A stretch of 12,333 nucleotides of DNA from positions 1 through 12,333 of the forward strand of contig JAKAVI010000186.1 in NCBI GenBank assembly GCA_021817355.1. Reading direction: 5' to 3'. Below the pieces are notes generated by a model. The model was not told the origin of the DNA. It was given only the letters and a program-made list of their open reading frames with translations, and ran no database searches. Positions 1 through 6,924 of the stretch are shown in pieces. Position 1 is the stretch's first letter, and every line of letters begins with the position of its first letter. A program made the translations under genes and the position numbers. This DNA comes from Pseudomonadota bacterium. GTDB taxonomy: Bacteria; Pseudomonadota; Alphaproteobacteria; Micropepsales; Micropepsaceae.

Positions 1-1
1 C

Positions 2-961
2 ACATCAGACGAACAGGCCGAGTTTCCTCTCGCCATGCTGTACAATTTTGGCGCAGACCTATCGACCATCAACGGCATCACTCCCTCACCCGCCACGAGC
101 AAGTCGTTCAGCCGCATCGAGCCGTCGGTGGGTGCGAACTGCCAGGCACTGAGCTGGCTCAGCCTTTTCGGCAATTGGGCCGTAGCCTATCGCCAACCTG
201 AAATGGGTGGTGGAACCGGTCCCTTCATCGCCATCCCTGCACAAAACGTACATCTGGAGCAGGGGCAGTACTACCAGGGCGGTGCGAAACTGCGATGGGC
301 GAAGCTTGGACCAGCACGGGATATTCTGGTCAATTTAAGCTACTACGACCTCGAATTTACCCACGAAACAATCCCGACGGCTCTGGCCAGTGGTGGCGCC
401 CTGCTTGCTTTCGGCTCTTCGTCCTATAAGGGCGTCAATATCTTTGCCGACGCCTCGCCCTTCAAGAATCTGTTTACCTTCTTCAATCTTGGCATCGTCG
501 ATGCCAAGTTTACCACCTTCATCAACGGTAACGGCAACACGCTGCATGGCGTGCCGGTACCCTACACACCCAACGCCAACTTCAATATCGGCGCCTATTA
601 TCAGTTCTTCCTGGGTGACGGCATCCTGCTGCAGCCGCGTATTTCCTACCAGTTCACCGGCAAGCAGCACATCTACGACAACAATCAGAACCTCACCAGC
701 AACGTCAAACTACCGTCGTTTGGGGTGGTGAACTTCTCGACCTCTCTGGATGTGCCGGTGTCGAATTACGCAGGAATGTTCAAAACTGTGTCCCTCAAGG
801 TGGAAATCGATAATCTGCTCGACAAGAAGTATAACGCTTTTGAGTACATCTCCGCAGGCGGACTTTACGGCGGCAACGGCTGGTCAATCGGCCAAGGTTC
901 GCTCCTGGCTCTGCCCGCTCCTCCCAGAGCCGTCTATGTCACCCTTGGCGTGAGGTTCTGA
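2..961 (+). CDS. TonB-dependent receptor, C-terminal beta-barrel part (5' end outside window)
   Basis: Outer-membrane active transporter of the TBDR family, which takes up scarce ligands (siderophores, haem, vitamins, glycans) using TonB/ExbBD energy. The frame is open from base 2, so the gene starts upstream; the ATG at 35 is internal. The roughly 319 residues visible are all barrel: alternating aromatic/polar strands such as LVNLSYYDLEF, VNIFADASPF and FNIGAYYQFFL, a late VEIDNLLDKKYNAFEY segment (the conserved 'N-L-(T/D)-(D/N)-K-x-Y' region near the TBDR C-terminus), and the final LGVRF ending in Phe, the signal read by the BAM machinery. The plug domain and TonB box are not in the window, so the ligand cannot be guessed. 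An intrinsic terminator lies 87 bp downstream. The family is confident; the substrate is unknown. Confidence 0.9.
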   Translation, partial: TSDEQAEFPLAMLYNFGADLSTINGITPSPATSKSFSRIEPSVGANCQALSWLSLFGNWAVAYRQPEMGGGTGPFIAIPAQNVHLEQGQYYQGGAKLRWAKLGPARDILVNLSYYDLEFTHETIPTALASGGALLAFGSSSYKGVNIFADASPFKNLFTFFNLGIVDAKFTTFINGNGNTLHGVPVPYTPNANFNIGAYYQFFLGDGILLQPRISYQFTGKQHIYDNNQNLTSNVKLPSFGVVNFSTSLDVPVSNYAGMFKTVSLKVEIDNLLDKKYNAFEYISAGGLYGGNGWSIGQGSLLALPAPPRAVYVTLGVRF

Positions 962-1047
962 CACGGAGGCAAGAGCAGTACCCAGGACCAGGTCGTGTTC
1001 CTTTGTGCGGCAGGCTGGCCGCATACATTCTTACTGGCTCCGATCTT

Positions 1048-1105
1048 GACCTTTCGGCGAGAAGCGCTTCCCCTTCCGCATTCTTCGCCGAAAGGTCTTT
1101 TTTTT
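1048..1105 (+). terminator. Intrinsic terminator after the first TBDR
   Basis: A perfect 13-bp stem (GACCTTTCGGCGA at 1048-1060 pairing with TCGCCGAAAGGTC at 1085-1097) closes a 24-nt loop and runs directly into eight T residues (1098-1105). The loop contains a small self-complementary element, GAAGCGCTTC (1061-1070). It sits 87 bp after the TBDR stop and should separate that transcript from the diiron operon. Confidence 0.88.
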
Positions 1106-1238
1106 GCCCCCCGCACGGGCCTGCCTCCTCAGCGGCCAGGCCACGTTCAAGACCCTCCGCGGCTCTGAGGCTGCGAGGTGGGCATGAGCATTTCCCGCAC
1201 CCGATAGAGTGGCAAAACCCTGGCTATCGCTTCCAATT

Positions 1239-1279
1239 TTGACCTGTGTCAACGATGACGTGTACGTCACTTTTAGCAT
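1239..1279 (+). promoter_or_regulatory. Putative FNR/FixK/NNR-type activator box with a class II promoter
   Basis: TTGACCTGTGTCAA (1239-1252) is a perfect palindrome fitting the CRP/FNR-superfamily consensus TTGAY-N4-RTCAA. A -10-like TAGCAT (1274-1279; 4 of 6 matches to TATAAT) would place transcription start near 1286-1287, putting the box centre at about -41, the class II position at which these regulators activate. There is no good independent -35, as expected for an activator-dependent promoter. Which regulator binds (FNR, FixK, NnrR or Dnr-like) cannot be told from the site. Confidence 0.5.
1256..1269 (+). promoter_or_regulatory. Second palindrome TGACGT-GT-ACGTCA, possible operator
   Basis: Six-base arms TGACGT (1256-1261) and ACGTCA (1264-1269) are perfectly complementary around a 2-bp centre. 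It starts 3 bp after the FNR-like box and ends 4 bp before the -10-like element, so a protein bound here would cover the core promoter and most simply act as a repressor. The cognate factor is unknown. The TetR-family protein encoded at 9863 is only one of many possibilities. Confidence 0.35.
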
Positions 1280-1539
1280 GCCCCGGCGTGGGTCGTGCTT
1301 GGCGGAGGCGGCAGGGGCAACTGACGCGGGGAGAGAAGGGACCTGCTTTGCCCGGAAGGCCAGTCTTGGCCGACCGAGCCTCGATCCCGGCCTCCCTGCG
1401 TTGGGCATTTGCGCTCCACAAACACCAAAGCGCACGGCACGGCGACAGCGTCTTGTGCAGAAGGGCCGGCTGAAATCCGCCCTGGCATGGGTGTCGACGC
1501 GCCACGGAGAAGCGACACCAGACGCCAGGGAGGACGTAC

Positions 1540-2421
1540 ATGGCAGATTTTCTTTCCAACTATTCAATTCAGAGATGGCTTGAATCGTGTCCGCAAGGCT
1601 ATCTTGAAGACACGGTTTATGGACACGGGCCAGACGATCACGAACCGGAGTCCATGCTCGATAATGATCTTTTGCGCGAAAGCGAGATTCGCTCAACCGT
1701 ACAGCTGATTGCCGGAGAGCGCTGTGCGCTTGCGGCCTCTTCTGGCCTCATCAATTCGGCTCCCGACCAGGCCAGCAAGGCATTCCTCGCAACCCAGACG
1801 CTCGACGAGGGCCGACATGTCGAGATCTTCACCCAGCGTCTCTACGATCTGGGCATAAAGCCCCAGGATCTGGAAGTCACGATCACCACCTATCTTAATC
1901 CTCACCTGGCGAAATTTGCGGAAGTTTTGCTCGAGAAGGTGGACAAAAAGGACTTTGTCGCCGGCGTAGTCGGTCAGAATATCGTGCTCGAAGGTATGGC
2001 GTTCTCGGTCTTCGAAATGCTGCAGGCTTCCCACGCGGAGACCAATCCCAAATTTGCCCATACGCTGTCCGGTACGATCGCCGATGAGCGACGCCATGTT
2101 GGCTTCGGCGAAAACCGCATCGGTGAGTTAATCCGTCGCTACCCAGAGCGCAAAGCCGACGTCGAACGCATGCAGCGCGACATGTCCAAACACATGCTTG
2201 CTACCTTCCATGTCGCTTTCTCCGGAAGCGCGGCTGCCAATGAGGAGGTCAAGAGGCAGATGGACAGCGGCGCCCGGCCCAAGACCCATGCGGTATACCA
2301 GGGCGTGGACCTTGCGAACGCCTCGACTGAAGAGATGGAAAAGGTTCTTGCCTCGACCGTACTGGGTGAATTCAAGACACGGCTCGCTCGCATCGGCCTG
2401 GAATATCAGTCGCCACTTTGA
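1540..2421 (+). CDS. R2-like ferritin-fold diiron protein A (putative oxygenase/oxidase)
   Basis: 293-aa soluble, all-helical protein with the complete carboxylate-bridged diiron signature: Glu60 (LIAGER), Glu90/His93 (DEGRH), Glu151 (IVLEG) and Glu183/His186 (DERRHVGFG), the 4-Glu/2-His set of the ferritin-like superfamily that includes ribonucleotide reductase R2, R2lox, VlmB-like N-oxygenases and bacterial multicomponent monooxygenases. Such proteins use O2 or peroxide to hydroxylate, N-oxidise or desaturate substrates. I see no radical-Tyr context that would identify a true NrdB, and no NrdA is nearby. The start is set by the Shine-Dalgarno AGGGAGGA (1527-1534), 5 nt before ATG. It heads a three-gene operon; the stop codon overlaps the next gene's Shine-Dalgarno. 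The C-terminal ~80 residues beyond the last ligand helix are specific to this paralogue. The fold is confident; the reaction is unknown. Confidence 0.85.
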   Translation: MADFLSNYSIQRWLESCPQGYLEDTVYGHGPDDHEPESMLDNDLLRESEIRSTVQLIAGERCALAASSGLINSAPDQASKAFLATQTLDEGRHVEIFTQRLYDLGIKPQDLEVTITTYLNPHLAKFAEVLLEKVDKKDFVAGVVGQNIVLEGMAFSVFEMLQASHAETNPKFAHTLSGTIADERRHVGFGENRIGELIRRYPERKADVERMQRDMSKHMLATFHVAFSGSAAANEEVKRQMDSGARPKTHAVYQGVDLANASTEEMEKVLASTVLGEFKTRLARIGLEYQSPL

Positions 2422-2423
2422 GG
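2420..2423 (+). promoter_or_regulatory. Ribosome binding site that fixes the start of diiron protein B
   Basis: GAGG overlaps the stop codon of diiron protein A (TGA 2419-2421) and lies 6 nt before ATG 2430. This favours ATG 2430 over the in-frame TTG at 2418, which would add only four residues and has no Shine-Dalgarno of its own. The arrangement implies translational coupling. Confidence 0.7.
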
Positions 2424-2429
2424 ATCACC

Positions 2430-3206
2430 ATGAGCGGTCAGGACGATCCTCATCAGCTCGATGCATCAGCTTTCCACAAGACGGTGCATTCCTTCGAGTT
2501 CTGGTTCGAGGCCGTGGAGGGATACCTCCACGGCCGCCAATATGGCGTCTCACCGGCAACCCACGAGGCTGAACTCTCCGAACGCCAACGCCAAAGCTTG
2601 ATCACTATCTTGTGCAATTACTGCGTCGGCGAGACCGCGGCACTCGACGCCTCAAGCGGCATGATTGGCTTTGCACCCGACCGCCTCTCGAAAATCTTCC
2701 TTTCAACCCAGGTCGTCGACGAGGGGCGTCATCTCGAAGTCATGCTTCACCGGCTGGGTCAGCTCGGCGTCCGCGATCCCGAAGCCGAAATTCCGCTTCG
2801 TGCCAATCGCAGCCTCCTGAAATTCAAGGAGCGCCTGCTCGATTTCGTTCATGCTAGTGACTGGGAAGCTGCCGTGCTCGCGCAGAACGTAATCCTGGAA
2901 TGCATGGAGTATACCGTGTTCCGCTATCATGCGGCGCACGCCGACCCCATCACATCAGAAATGCTGAACGGGGTGGTCTCGGATGAGCGCCGTCACATGG
3001 GTTTTGGCGAGAACGATCTCGGCCGCAGACTGATCGCCGCGCCGCATGCGCATGAGCGGCTGCTGAAGATAAAGCGCGAGCTTGATCCTCTGATTCTGGA
3101 TACCTTCTCCGAAACCATGGGAGAACTGGGACTAGAGCCGGCCAGCCGGCCCGATCTGGCGAGCGAATATCTCGGTGCCGTGGCAAGGTTGGGGTTTCAA
3201 TCGTGA
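2430..3206 (+). CDS. R2-like ferritin-fold diiron protein B (paralogue of A)
   Basis: 258-aa paralogue of the preceding protein, with all six diiron ligands conserved: Glu68 (CVGET), Glu98/His101 (DEGRH), Glu157 (VILEC) and Glu186/His189 (DERRHMGFGEN). Shared stretches include ASSG[LM]I, APD..SK.FL.TQ, QN[IV][IV]LE and DERRH[VM]GFGEN, so the pair arose by duplication. Between the fourth Glu and the end it is shorter than A and lacks A's extra C-terminal segment. Two intact active-site sets are notable: if the proteins form a heterodimer, neither is an obviously dead structural subunit. The 8-bp gap to A and the 4-bp GTGA overlap with the next gene indicate one tightly coupled transcript. The substrate is unknown; O2-dependent oxidation and peroxide or NO handling are both possible. 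Confidence 0.85.
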   Translation: MSGQDDPHQLDASAFHKTVHSFEFWFEAVEGYLHGRQYGVSPATHEAELSERQRQSLITILCNYCVGETAALDASSGMIGFAPDRLSKIFLSTQVVDEGRHLEVMLHRLGQLGVRDPEAEIPLRANRSLLKFKERLLDFVHASDWEAAVLAQNVILECMEYTVFRYHAAHADPITSEMLNGVVSDERRHMGFGENDLGRRLIAAPHAHERLLKIKRELDPLILDTFSETMGELGLEPASRPDLASEYLGAVARLGFQS

Positions 3207-3499
3207 ATGATCCTCTGGAAACACAGCGCGGCGGAACCGAAAAGCGTCCGCGTCAGATCTTCGAGCTTGAGGAAACCGGTTTCAACGAAGTGCCACCGCG
3301 CTACCGCCGCTTCTACCGGCGTTGGAAAGGTGCCTCGGACTTTCTTGCCCCCAATGAAGTCAAATGCCCGGTCTGCAAGGTCGTGATCCGCTCCCGCGTG
3401 GAGCTTCGCGCCGGAGACCGGGTTTACTGCATGCCGTGCATGTCCCGTCTCGAGGTGGTAGAGGAAAACGGCCAGCTCGTCGCGAAGGTGCTTTATTAA
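3203..3499 (+). CDS. Small double-CxxC (zinc-ribbon or rubredoxin-like) protein
   Basis: 98 aa, starting at GTG 3203, which overlaps the previous stop by four bases (GTGA). A weak GGGG (3191-3194) is the only Shine-Dalgarno candidate, so translation is probably coupled. Residues 1-50 are charged and aromatic (RYRRFYRRW at 34-42). Residues 55-79 carry two Cys pairs, CPVC (55-58) and CMPC (76-79), 17 residues apart, followed by a short beta-like tail. Four Cys in two CxxC knuckles bind one Zn (zinc ribbon) or one Fe (rubredoxin). The Gly that normally follows each knuckle in rubredoxin is absent here (CPVCK, CMPCM), which favours zinc. Placement directly behind two diiron proteins suggests a partner: electron donor, assembly factor or regulatory subunit. 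I do not recognise the family by name. Confidence 0.8.
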   Translation: MNDPLETQRGGTEKRPRQIFELEETGFNEVPPRYRRFYRRWKGASDFLAPNEVKCPVCKVVIRSRVELRAGDRVYCMPCMSRLEVVEENGQLVAKVLY

Positions 3500-3608
3500 C
3501 TTTCCCGCCAAACTGCGCGTGTCGCCCACCCACATCGGACCGCCATCATGACCGCCTGTGCAAAAGTCATTACAGAGCGGCACGGAAGTGCTCGCGCCAG
3601 GCGTAACC

Positions 3609-3644
3609 AAAAAGTGGCCGCCCACATGGGGCGGCCACGCTTTT
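3609..3644. terminator. Bidirectional intrinsic terminator between convergent units
   Basis: A perfect 10-bp GC-rich stem, GTGGCCGCCC (3614-3623) with GGGCGGCCAC (3629-3638), has a 5-nt loop. It is flanked by five A's on the left (3609-3613) and GC plus four T's on the right (3639-3644), so it can work on both strands. It ends the diiron operon from the left and the TBDR gene (stop at 3660) from the right. The 109 bp between 3500 and 3608 hold nothing else I can identify. Confidence 0.85.
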
Positions 3645-3659
3645 AGGCCAAAGGCAGTC

Positions 3660-6008
3660 TTAGAAATACACGCTTACTGAGCCGAACACGGCTCGTCCTG
3701 CACCCACCAGCGCCTGTAGATACTGGTTGCCATTATAATCGAAATTGGCGGTTTCGCGGGCGTAGTACTGCTCGTCCGTCAGATTGTCGACATTGAGCGA
3801 AAGCTTGAGCGCACGCGCTCCTGCGTAGTTGAGTGGTATGGTCTTGTTGATGCCGAGATTGAGCGTGACATAGGACGGAACGGTGATCGCAGGTGACACC
3901 GGTGCACCCGAATAGCCGTTTGATACGTAGCGGGTTCCAACATACTGCCCGTCGAGGTTGACGCGCCAATTGTCATGGGCCCAGACCATGCCCGCAGAGA
4001 GAAGGTCCTGGGGAACGTCCGGAACGCTCTGGCCCGCTGTAAAGGTCGCTCCCACTCCGGTATCGGCGATGGTGGCGTTCGAGGTATAGACAGCCTCGTT
4101 GTGGGCATAGTTGAGGTAGCCATTCCACCGTCCGACGAGCCAGTGACCGAGGTTGTCGCTGAGCATCAGCTCTTCACCCTGATACCGTGCCGAGCCGCCA
4201 TTGCGGGTGTAGGTGAGCCCCGAAACCGGATCGGTCTGGGTAACAAAAATGCTGCGGAAGTCTTCACGGTAATAGTTGAACGCAGCGATCAGGCCACGCC
4301 ACTTGTAGCGCACACCGGCCTCATAGTCGTTGACGTATTCCGGCCTGGCCTGCACCGGAACGATGACCGGATTGCCATTAGCATTGGTCTGGAAGGCGCC
4401 GTAAAAGGCACTGATGTCGGGAAATTTCGTGTTCTGGCCGAAGGCCCCGTAGAACACGAGATTACGCATGGCTTCGACACTGGCGCCGATGGTTGGCGAT
4501 ACATAATGGTCGTCACCGACGTCAGTACCGGGATTGGGGTAGTAAAAACCTAAATTGTCGCTATTGGTCGTATGAGCATAGAGATACTTGACCCCCGGCA
4601 CCACGTGCACGCGGCCATTCCAGAAATGAATATCATCCTGGATATAGGCTGATGCGAGCAGACGGTCGTCATGTTCGTCCCAGGCGTCGTTGTAGCCGGG
4701 CGTCAACGGCATGTTGGGCGAGCCATACCAGTATTCACGGCTGTAGAGCTGGCTGTACGAGAAGTCACCACCAACAGTCACCATGTTGTGAGGCAGGTTG
4801 AGGCTCAGCTTGCTCTGCCCACCGCCCGCAGTACGCTGGTAACCATAGAAGTGATAATCCGTACCGTTCACATTCGATCCGAAAAGTGCCGCCGGATTAT
4901 AAGTCAGCGGGACCGTATAGCCGAGCCAGAACGAGCCATTTGTGCCCTGGTTGGGCAGGTAATAGGGCTGGATCGCGCTCTGATAGAAGGCCGGATTGGC
5001 GTAGGACATGCGCTGGTAGTCGTTACCGATACCATAGAGCTTGATGTCGAAATGCGCGACACGATCGAGCTGGGTGTCATAACCGACAATGGCGAGCCAG
5101 GACGAATTGCGGTTATAGGAATAATCCCAGCTGAGGGGATACTGATAGTTGTAGCCGTTTGACTGGAGCAGAGCGAGCGGTACCGAATGAGGAGAGTATC
5201 CGGTATTGCTGTCGTAGACGAAGACTGCCGTCAGTTTTGACCGGCCGCCGTTCAGATCCTTTTCACCAGAGTAGTAGAAGTTGTCGTTATGATCCTGGCT
5301 GTTCTTGATCCAGCCATCGCTGTAGTCATGTTCGAAGGAGATTAGGTTCTTGAAGCCATCGACCGGCGCAAAGTTGACTGTGGCGTGGTAGCTGAAGGTA
5401 TTGAAGCTGCCATAGCTAACGCCTGCGTCAGCACCAAAATGATCACCAGGCGCACGCGGTACATAGTTGATCGTTCCGCCGAGGGAGTTATAGGTGTTCA
5501 CGGCAGGATTGTTGACACCGCGATGAACCTCAATGGTGTCGATGTCCTGGGGCAACAGGAGGGTGTTGTTGCGCTGGGACGCCGCGTTTGAGGTGCCGGC
5601 ATTGAACTGGTCGTTCAGCGCAACGCCATCAATGGTCTGGCCAAACTGGCCGTCATTGAAGGCACGGAACGTGATGTGCGTACGCATGCCCGCGGGCCCG
5701 GATGTCACAGCCTGAATGGAGGGAACCTGGTTGAGCAGCGTCTGCACCGTCACCCCTGGGCCCGGAGACACATTGCGCAGTACCTGCTGGCTGATCGTAC
5801 TTGTGGAGTAGACCGATTTGAGCGGGATGGTCTGGGAGGCAACATGCTTGCCCGTGATCGTGACGGTTTCGATCGATGAAACCGGATCCGAGGCCCCCGT
5901 ACCGGCAAGGGCTGCCCCGGTGGAAAGTACCAGCAGCAGCGCCGTCGAGCCCGACATGCCTCGACTTTTTCTGCTACATCCCGAAAATCTCATTGACTGA
6001 AGCCCCAT
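3660..6008 (-). CDS. TonB-dependent receptor, full length
   Basis: 782-aa outer-membrane transporter. The basic N-terminus is followed by a signal peptide core (STALLLVLSTGAALA, about 21-35; cleavage likely after ALA), a TonB-box-like ETVTITG (47-53), and a plug domain (about 55-190) with the expected ITFRAFNDG, QTIDGVALND, IDTIEVHRG and the Gly-rich LGGTINYVPR. The remainder is a 22-strand-type barrel ending in SVSVYF with terminal Phe, preceded by the conserved NVDNLTDEQYY segment. ATG 6008 is chosen because GGGAG (6018-6022) lies upstream at proper spacing; in-frame ATGs at 5993 and 5957 would still keep the signal peptide. The ligand is unknown: nothing nearby encodes siderophore synthesis, glycan degradation or vitamin B12 functions. 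The gene is intact and monocistronic, with its own promoter region and a terminator shared with the diiron operon. Confidence 0.95.
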   Translation of the reverse strand: MGLQSMRFSGCSRKSRGMSGSTALLLVLSTGAALAGTGASDPVSSIETVTITGKHVASQTIPLKSVYSTSTISQQVLRNVSPGPGVTVQTLLNQVPSIQAVTSGPAGMRTHITFRAFNDGQFGQTIDGVALNDQFNAGTSNAASQRNNTLLLPQDIDTIEVHRGVNNPAVNTYNSLGGTINYVPRAPGDHFGADAGVSYGSFNTFSYHATVNFAPVDGFKNLISFEHDYSDGWIKNSQDHNDNFYYSGEKDLNGGRSKLTAVFVYDSNTGYSPHSVPLALLQSNGYNYQYPLSWDYSYNRNSSWLAIVGYDTQLDRVAHFDIKLYGIGNDYQRMSYANPAFYQSAIQPYYLPNQGTNGSFWLGYTVPLTYNPAALFGSNVNGTDYHFYGYQRTAGGGQSKLSLNLPHNMVTVGGDFSYSQLYSREYWYGSPNMPLTPGYNDAWDEHDDRLLASAYIQDDIHFWNGRVHVVPGVKYLYAHTTNSDNLGFYYPNPGTDVGDDHYVSPTIGASVEAMRNLVFYGAFGQNTKFPDISAFYGAFQTNANGNPVIVPVQARPEYVNDYEAGVRYKWRGLIAAFNYYREDFRSIFVTQTDPVSGLTYTRNGGSARYQGEELMLSDNLGHWLVGRWNGYLNYAHNEAVYTSNATIADTGVGATFTAGQSVPDVPQDLLSAGMVWAHDNWRVNLDGQYVGTRYVSNGYSGAPVSPAITVPSYVTLNLGINKTIPLNYAGARALKLSLNVDNLTDEQYYARETANFDYNGNQYLQALVGAGRAVFGSVSVYF

Positions 6009-6240
6009 TGGCTCTGCTCCCGCACTGTTGCGCCGCTGGGGTAGGTAAATCCTGTGACACTACGCTAACACTATCTTGTCAGAGGTTTGAATTTCGTCGC
6101 GCGGTAAGCGTTTGCCATGGGACCGTGCTCTTGAGGTCCATCAGCAGCGCGCATCCGGCACTTAAGCCCGTCGCGGGCCAGCTCCCAGACATGGGCGCCG
6201 TTGTGCATCCCCATGTCGCGCCTTGCACGCGAGAAAATAT
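6009..6240 (-). promoter_or_regulatory. Upstream region of the full-length TBDR, with small repeats
   Basis: 232 bp without a gene. On the + strand, two direct copies of ACACTA (6057-6062 and 6068-6073) are spaced one helical turn (11 bp) apart. They lie inside a 5-bp inverted repeat, TGACA (6055-6059) and TGTCA (6077-6081). Read on the minus strand, the stretch contains TGTTAGCG, one half of a LacI-type operator, but the second half does not match. A CTGACA on the minus strand could be a -35, but no good -10 follows at 16-18 bp. This is a plausible regulatory region, not a proven promoter. Confidence 0.35.
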
Positions 6241-6873
6241 TCAGACAGATTTTGCCGCCAGGGTGTCATTGTGGTTCACCCTGCGGGCCATATCGCCAAG
6301 GTTACTAAAAGAATGGCGTGCAATCCGCTCAAAGCTCTGGAGCAATTCCGGGACGAGATCTGTTGTCGCGAGCATGAAGGTAAAGCCCTGGTCACGGAGG
6401 TCTTCGAGTTCCTTTTGGCGCATCAAGTGTGCATCGCCCCCGGGCCCCTTCAGCTTCAGCTCGCGCAGCTCATGGGTGGTATCGAATATTCCTTCCAGGG
6501 CGATCGACAGCCGCACCATGAAATTGTAAACGCGCCCGCGCAGGGCCGACTGCTCAAGATCGCCCAGACGTTCGCGATTGCGCTCGTAGATATCGAGTTC
6601 GCGATGCACCGAGCGCAACAGGCGCATCGTGTACATGCCATAAGGTTCCCCGCGCGAGCGCGCCACTTTGGCTTCGTCTATCAGAATGGAAATGGTTACA
6701 ATCAGCTCGCCGAACAGCAGAGCAGCGCTGCGCTCACGCTCGCGACGCAACACCATGCGTTCCATCTGCGTGGCAGCAAAGCCCCCTAGGGTCGCGAGCA
6801 CCGCGCCCAGCACCACCTGCCATAGCGTAGAAAAGCCTGAGATAAAGTCGAAATCATCGGGGCTCATGGCCAT
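6241..6873 (-). CDS. Membrane-anchored helical protein of unknown function
   Basis: 210 aa. One clear transmembrane segment lies near the N-terminus (TLWQVVLGAVLATLGGFAA, about 16-34), followed at once by a strongly basic, charged stretch (ERMVLRRERERSA, 38-50), which by the positive-inside rule places the remainder in the cytoplasm. A second moderately hydrophobic helix (51-66) may re-enter or pack on the membrane. The rest is predicted helical and charged, possibly coiled coil, with no catalytic motif I recognise. The start ATG 6873 is supported by AAGGAG 8 nt upstream. It lies 51 bp after the multi-pass membrane protein on the same strand and is probably co-transcribed. No family assigned; a sensor, scaffold or accessory subunit of the neighbour are all possible. 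Confidence 0.75.
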   Translation of the reverse strand: MAMSPDDFDFISGFSTLWQVVLGAVLATLGGFAATQMERMVLRRERERSAALLFGELIVTISILIDEAKVARSRGEPYGMYTMRLLRSVHRELDIYERNRERLGDLEQSALRGRVYNFMVRLSIALEGIFDTTHELRELKLKGPGGDAHLMRQKELEDLRDQGFTFMLATTDLVPELLQSFERIARHSFSNLGDMARRVNHNDTLAAKSV

Positions 6874-6924
6874 GCTGCCATCTCCTTGGCGCTTGCCGGC
6901 ACAACTCCAAGGCGCACGTCCGGC

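Larger units (their letters stand above)
1106..1539 (+). other. Gene-free promoter and leader region upstream of the diiron operon
   Basis: About 430 bp with no convincing gene. It holds an FNR-like box, a second palindrome and a -10-like element (1239-1279, listed separately), followed by about 250 bp of GC-rich leader up to the ATG at 1540. The leader contains a small hairpin, GGCCA (1358-1362) pairing with TGGCC (1367-1371). Open frames cross the region on both strands, but their products are Arg/Pro/Ala-rich, resemble no family, and overlap the diiron gene, so I read them as chance. No riboswitch class was recognised. Confidence 0.6.

Noticed and set aside
35..961. Treating the first receptor fragment as a complete 308-aa gene starting at ATG 35
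   Set aside because: The frame stays open upstream to base 2 and the product is barrel only, without signal peptide or plug, so it is an edge-truncated gene.
1209..1583. 124-aa plus-strand open frame ending inside diiron gene A
   Set aside because: It begins inside the promoter region before the FNR-like box, has no Shine-Dalgarno, and its composition is not protein-like.
1031..1696. 221-aa minus-strand open frame across the leader and the start of diiron gene A
   Set aside because: Arg/Ala/Pro-rich product with no domain; it overlaps a terminator, promoter signals and a well-supported gene. High GC makes such frames common.
1540..2421. Class I ribonucleotide reductase beta subunit (nrdB)
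   Set aside because: The diiron ligands match the superfamily, but length, lack of the radical-Tyr context I would expect, tandem duplication and absence of nrdA argue against it.
2418..2429. TTG start giving diiron protein B four extra residues
   Set aside because: No Shine-Dalgarno at the right distance; GAGG 2420-2423 is correctly spaced for ATG 2430.
3197..3625. 142-aa minus-strand frame opposite the CxxC gene
   Set aside because: Antisense to a gene with a clear metal-binding motif, and it extends through the bidirectional terminator.
3975..4553. 192-aa plus-strand frame inside the full-length TBDR
   Set aside because: Antisense shadow of a confident TBDR coding sequence, with no recognisable domain.
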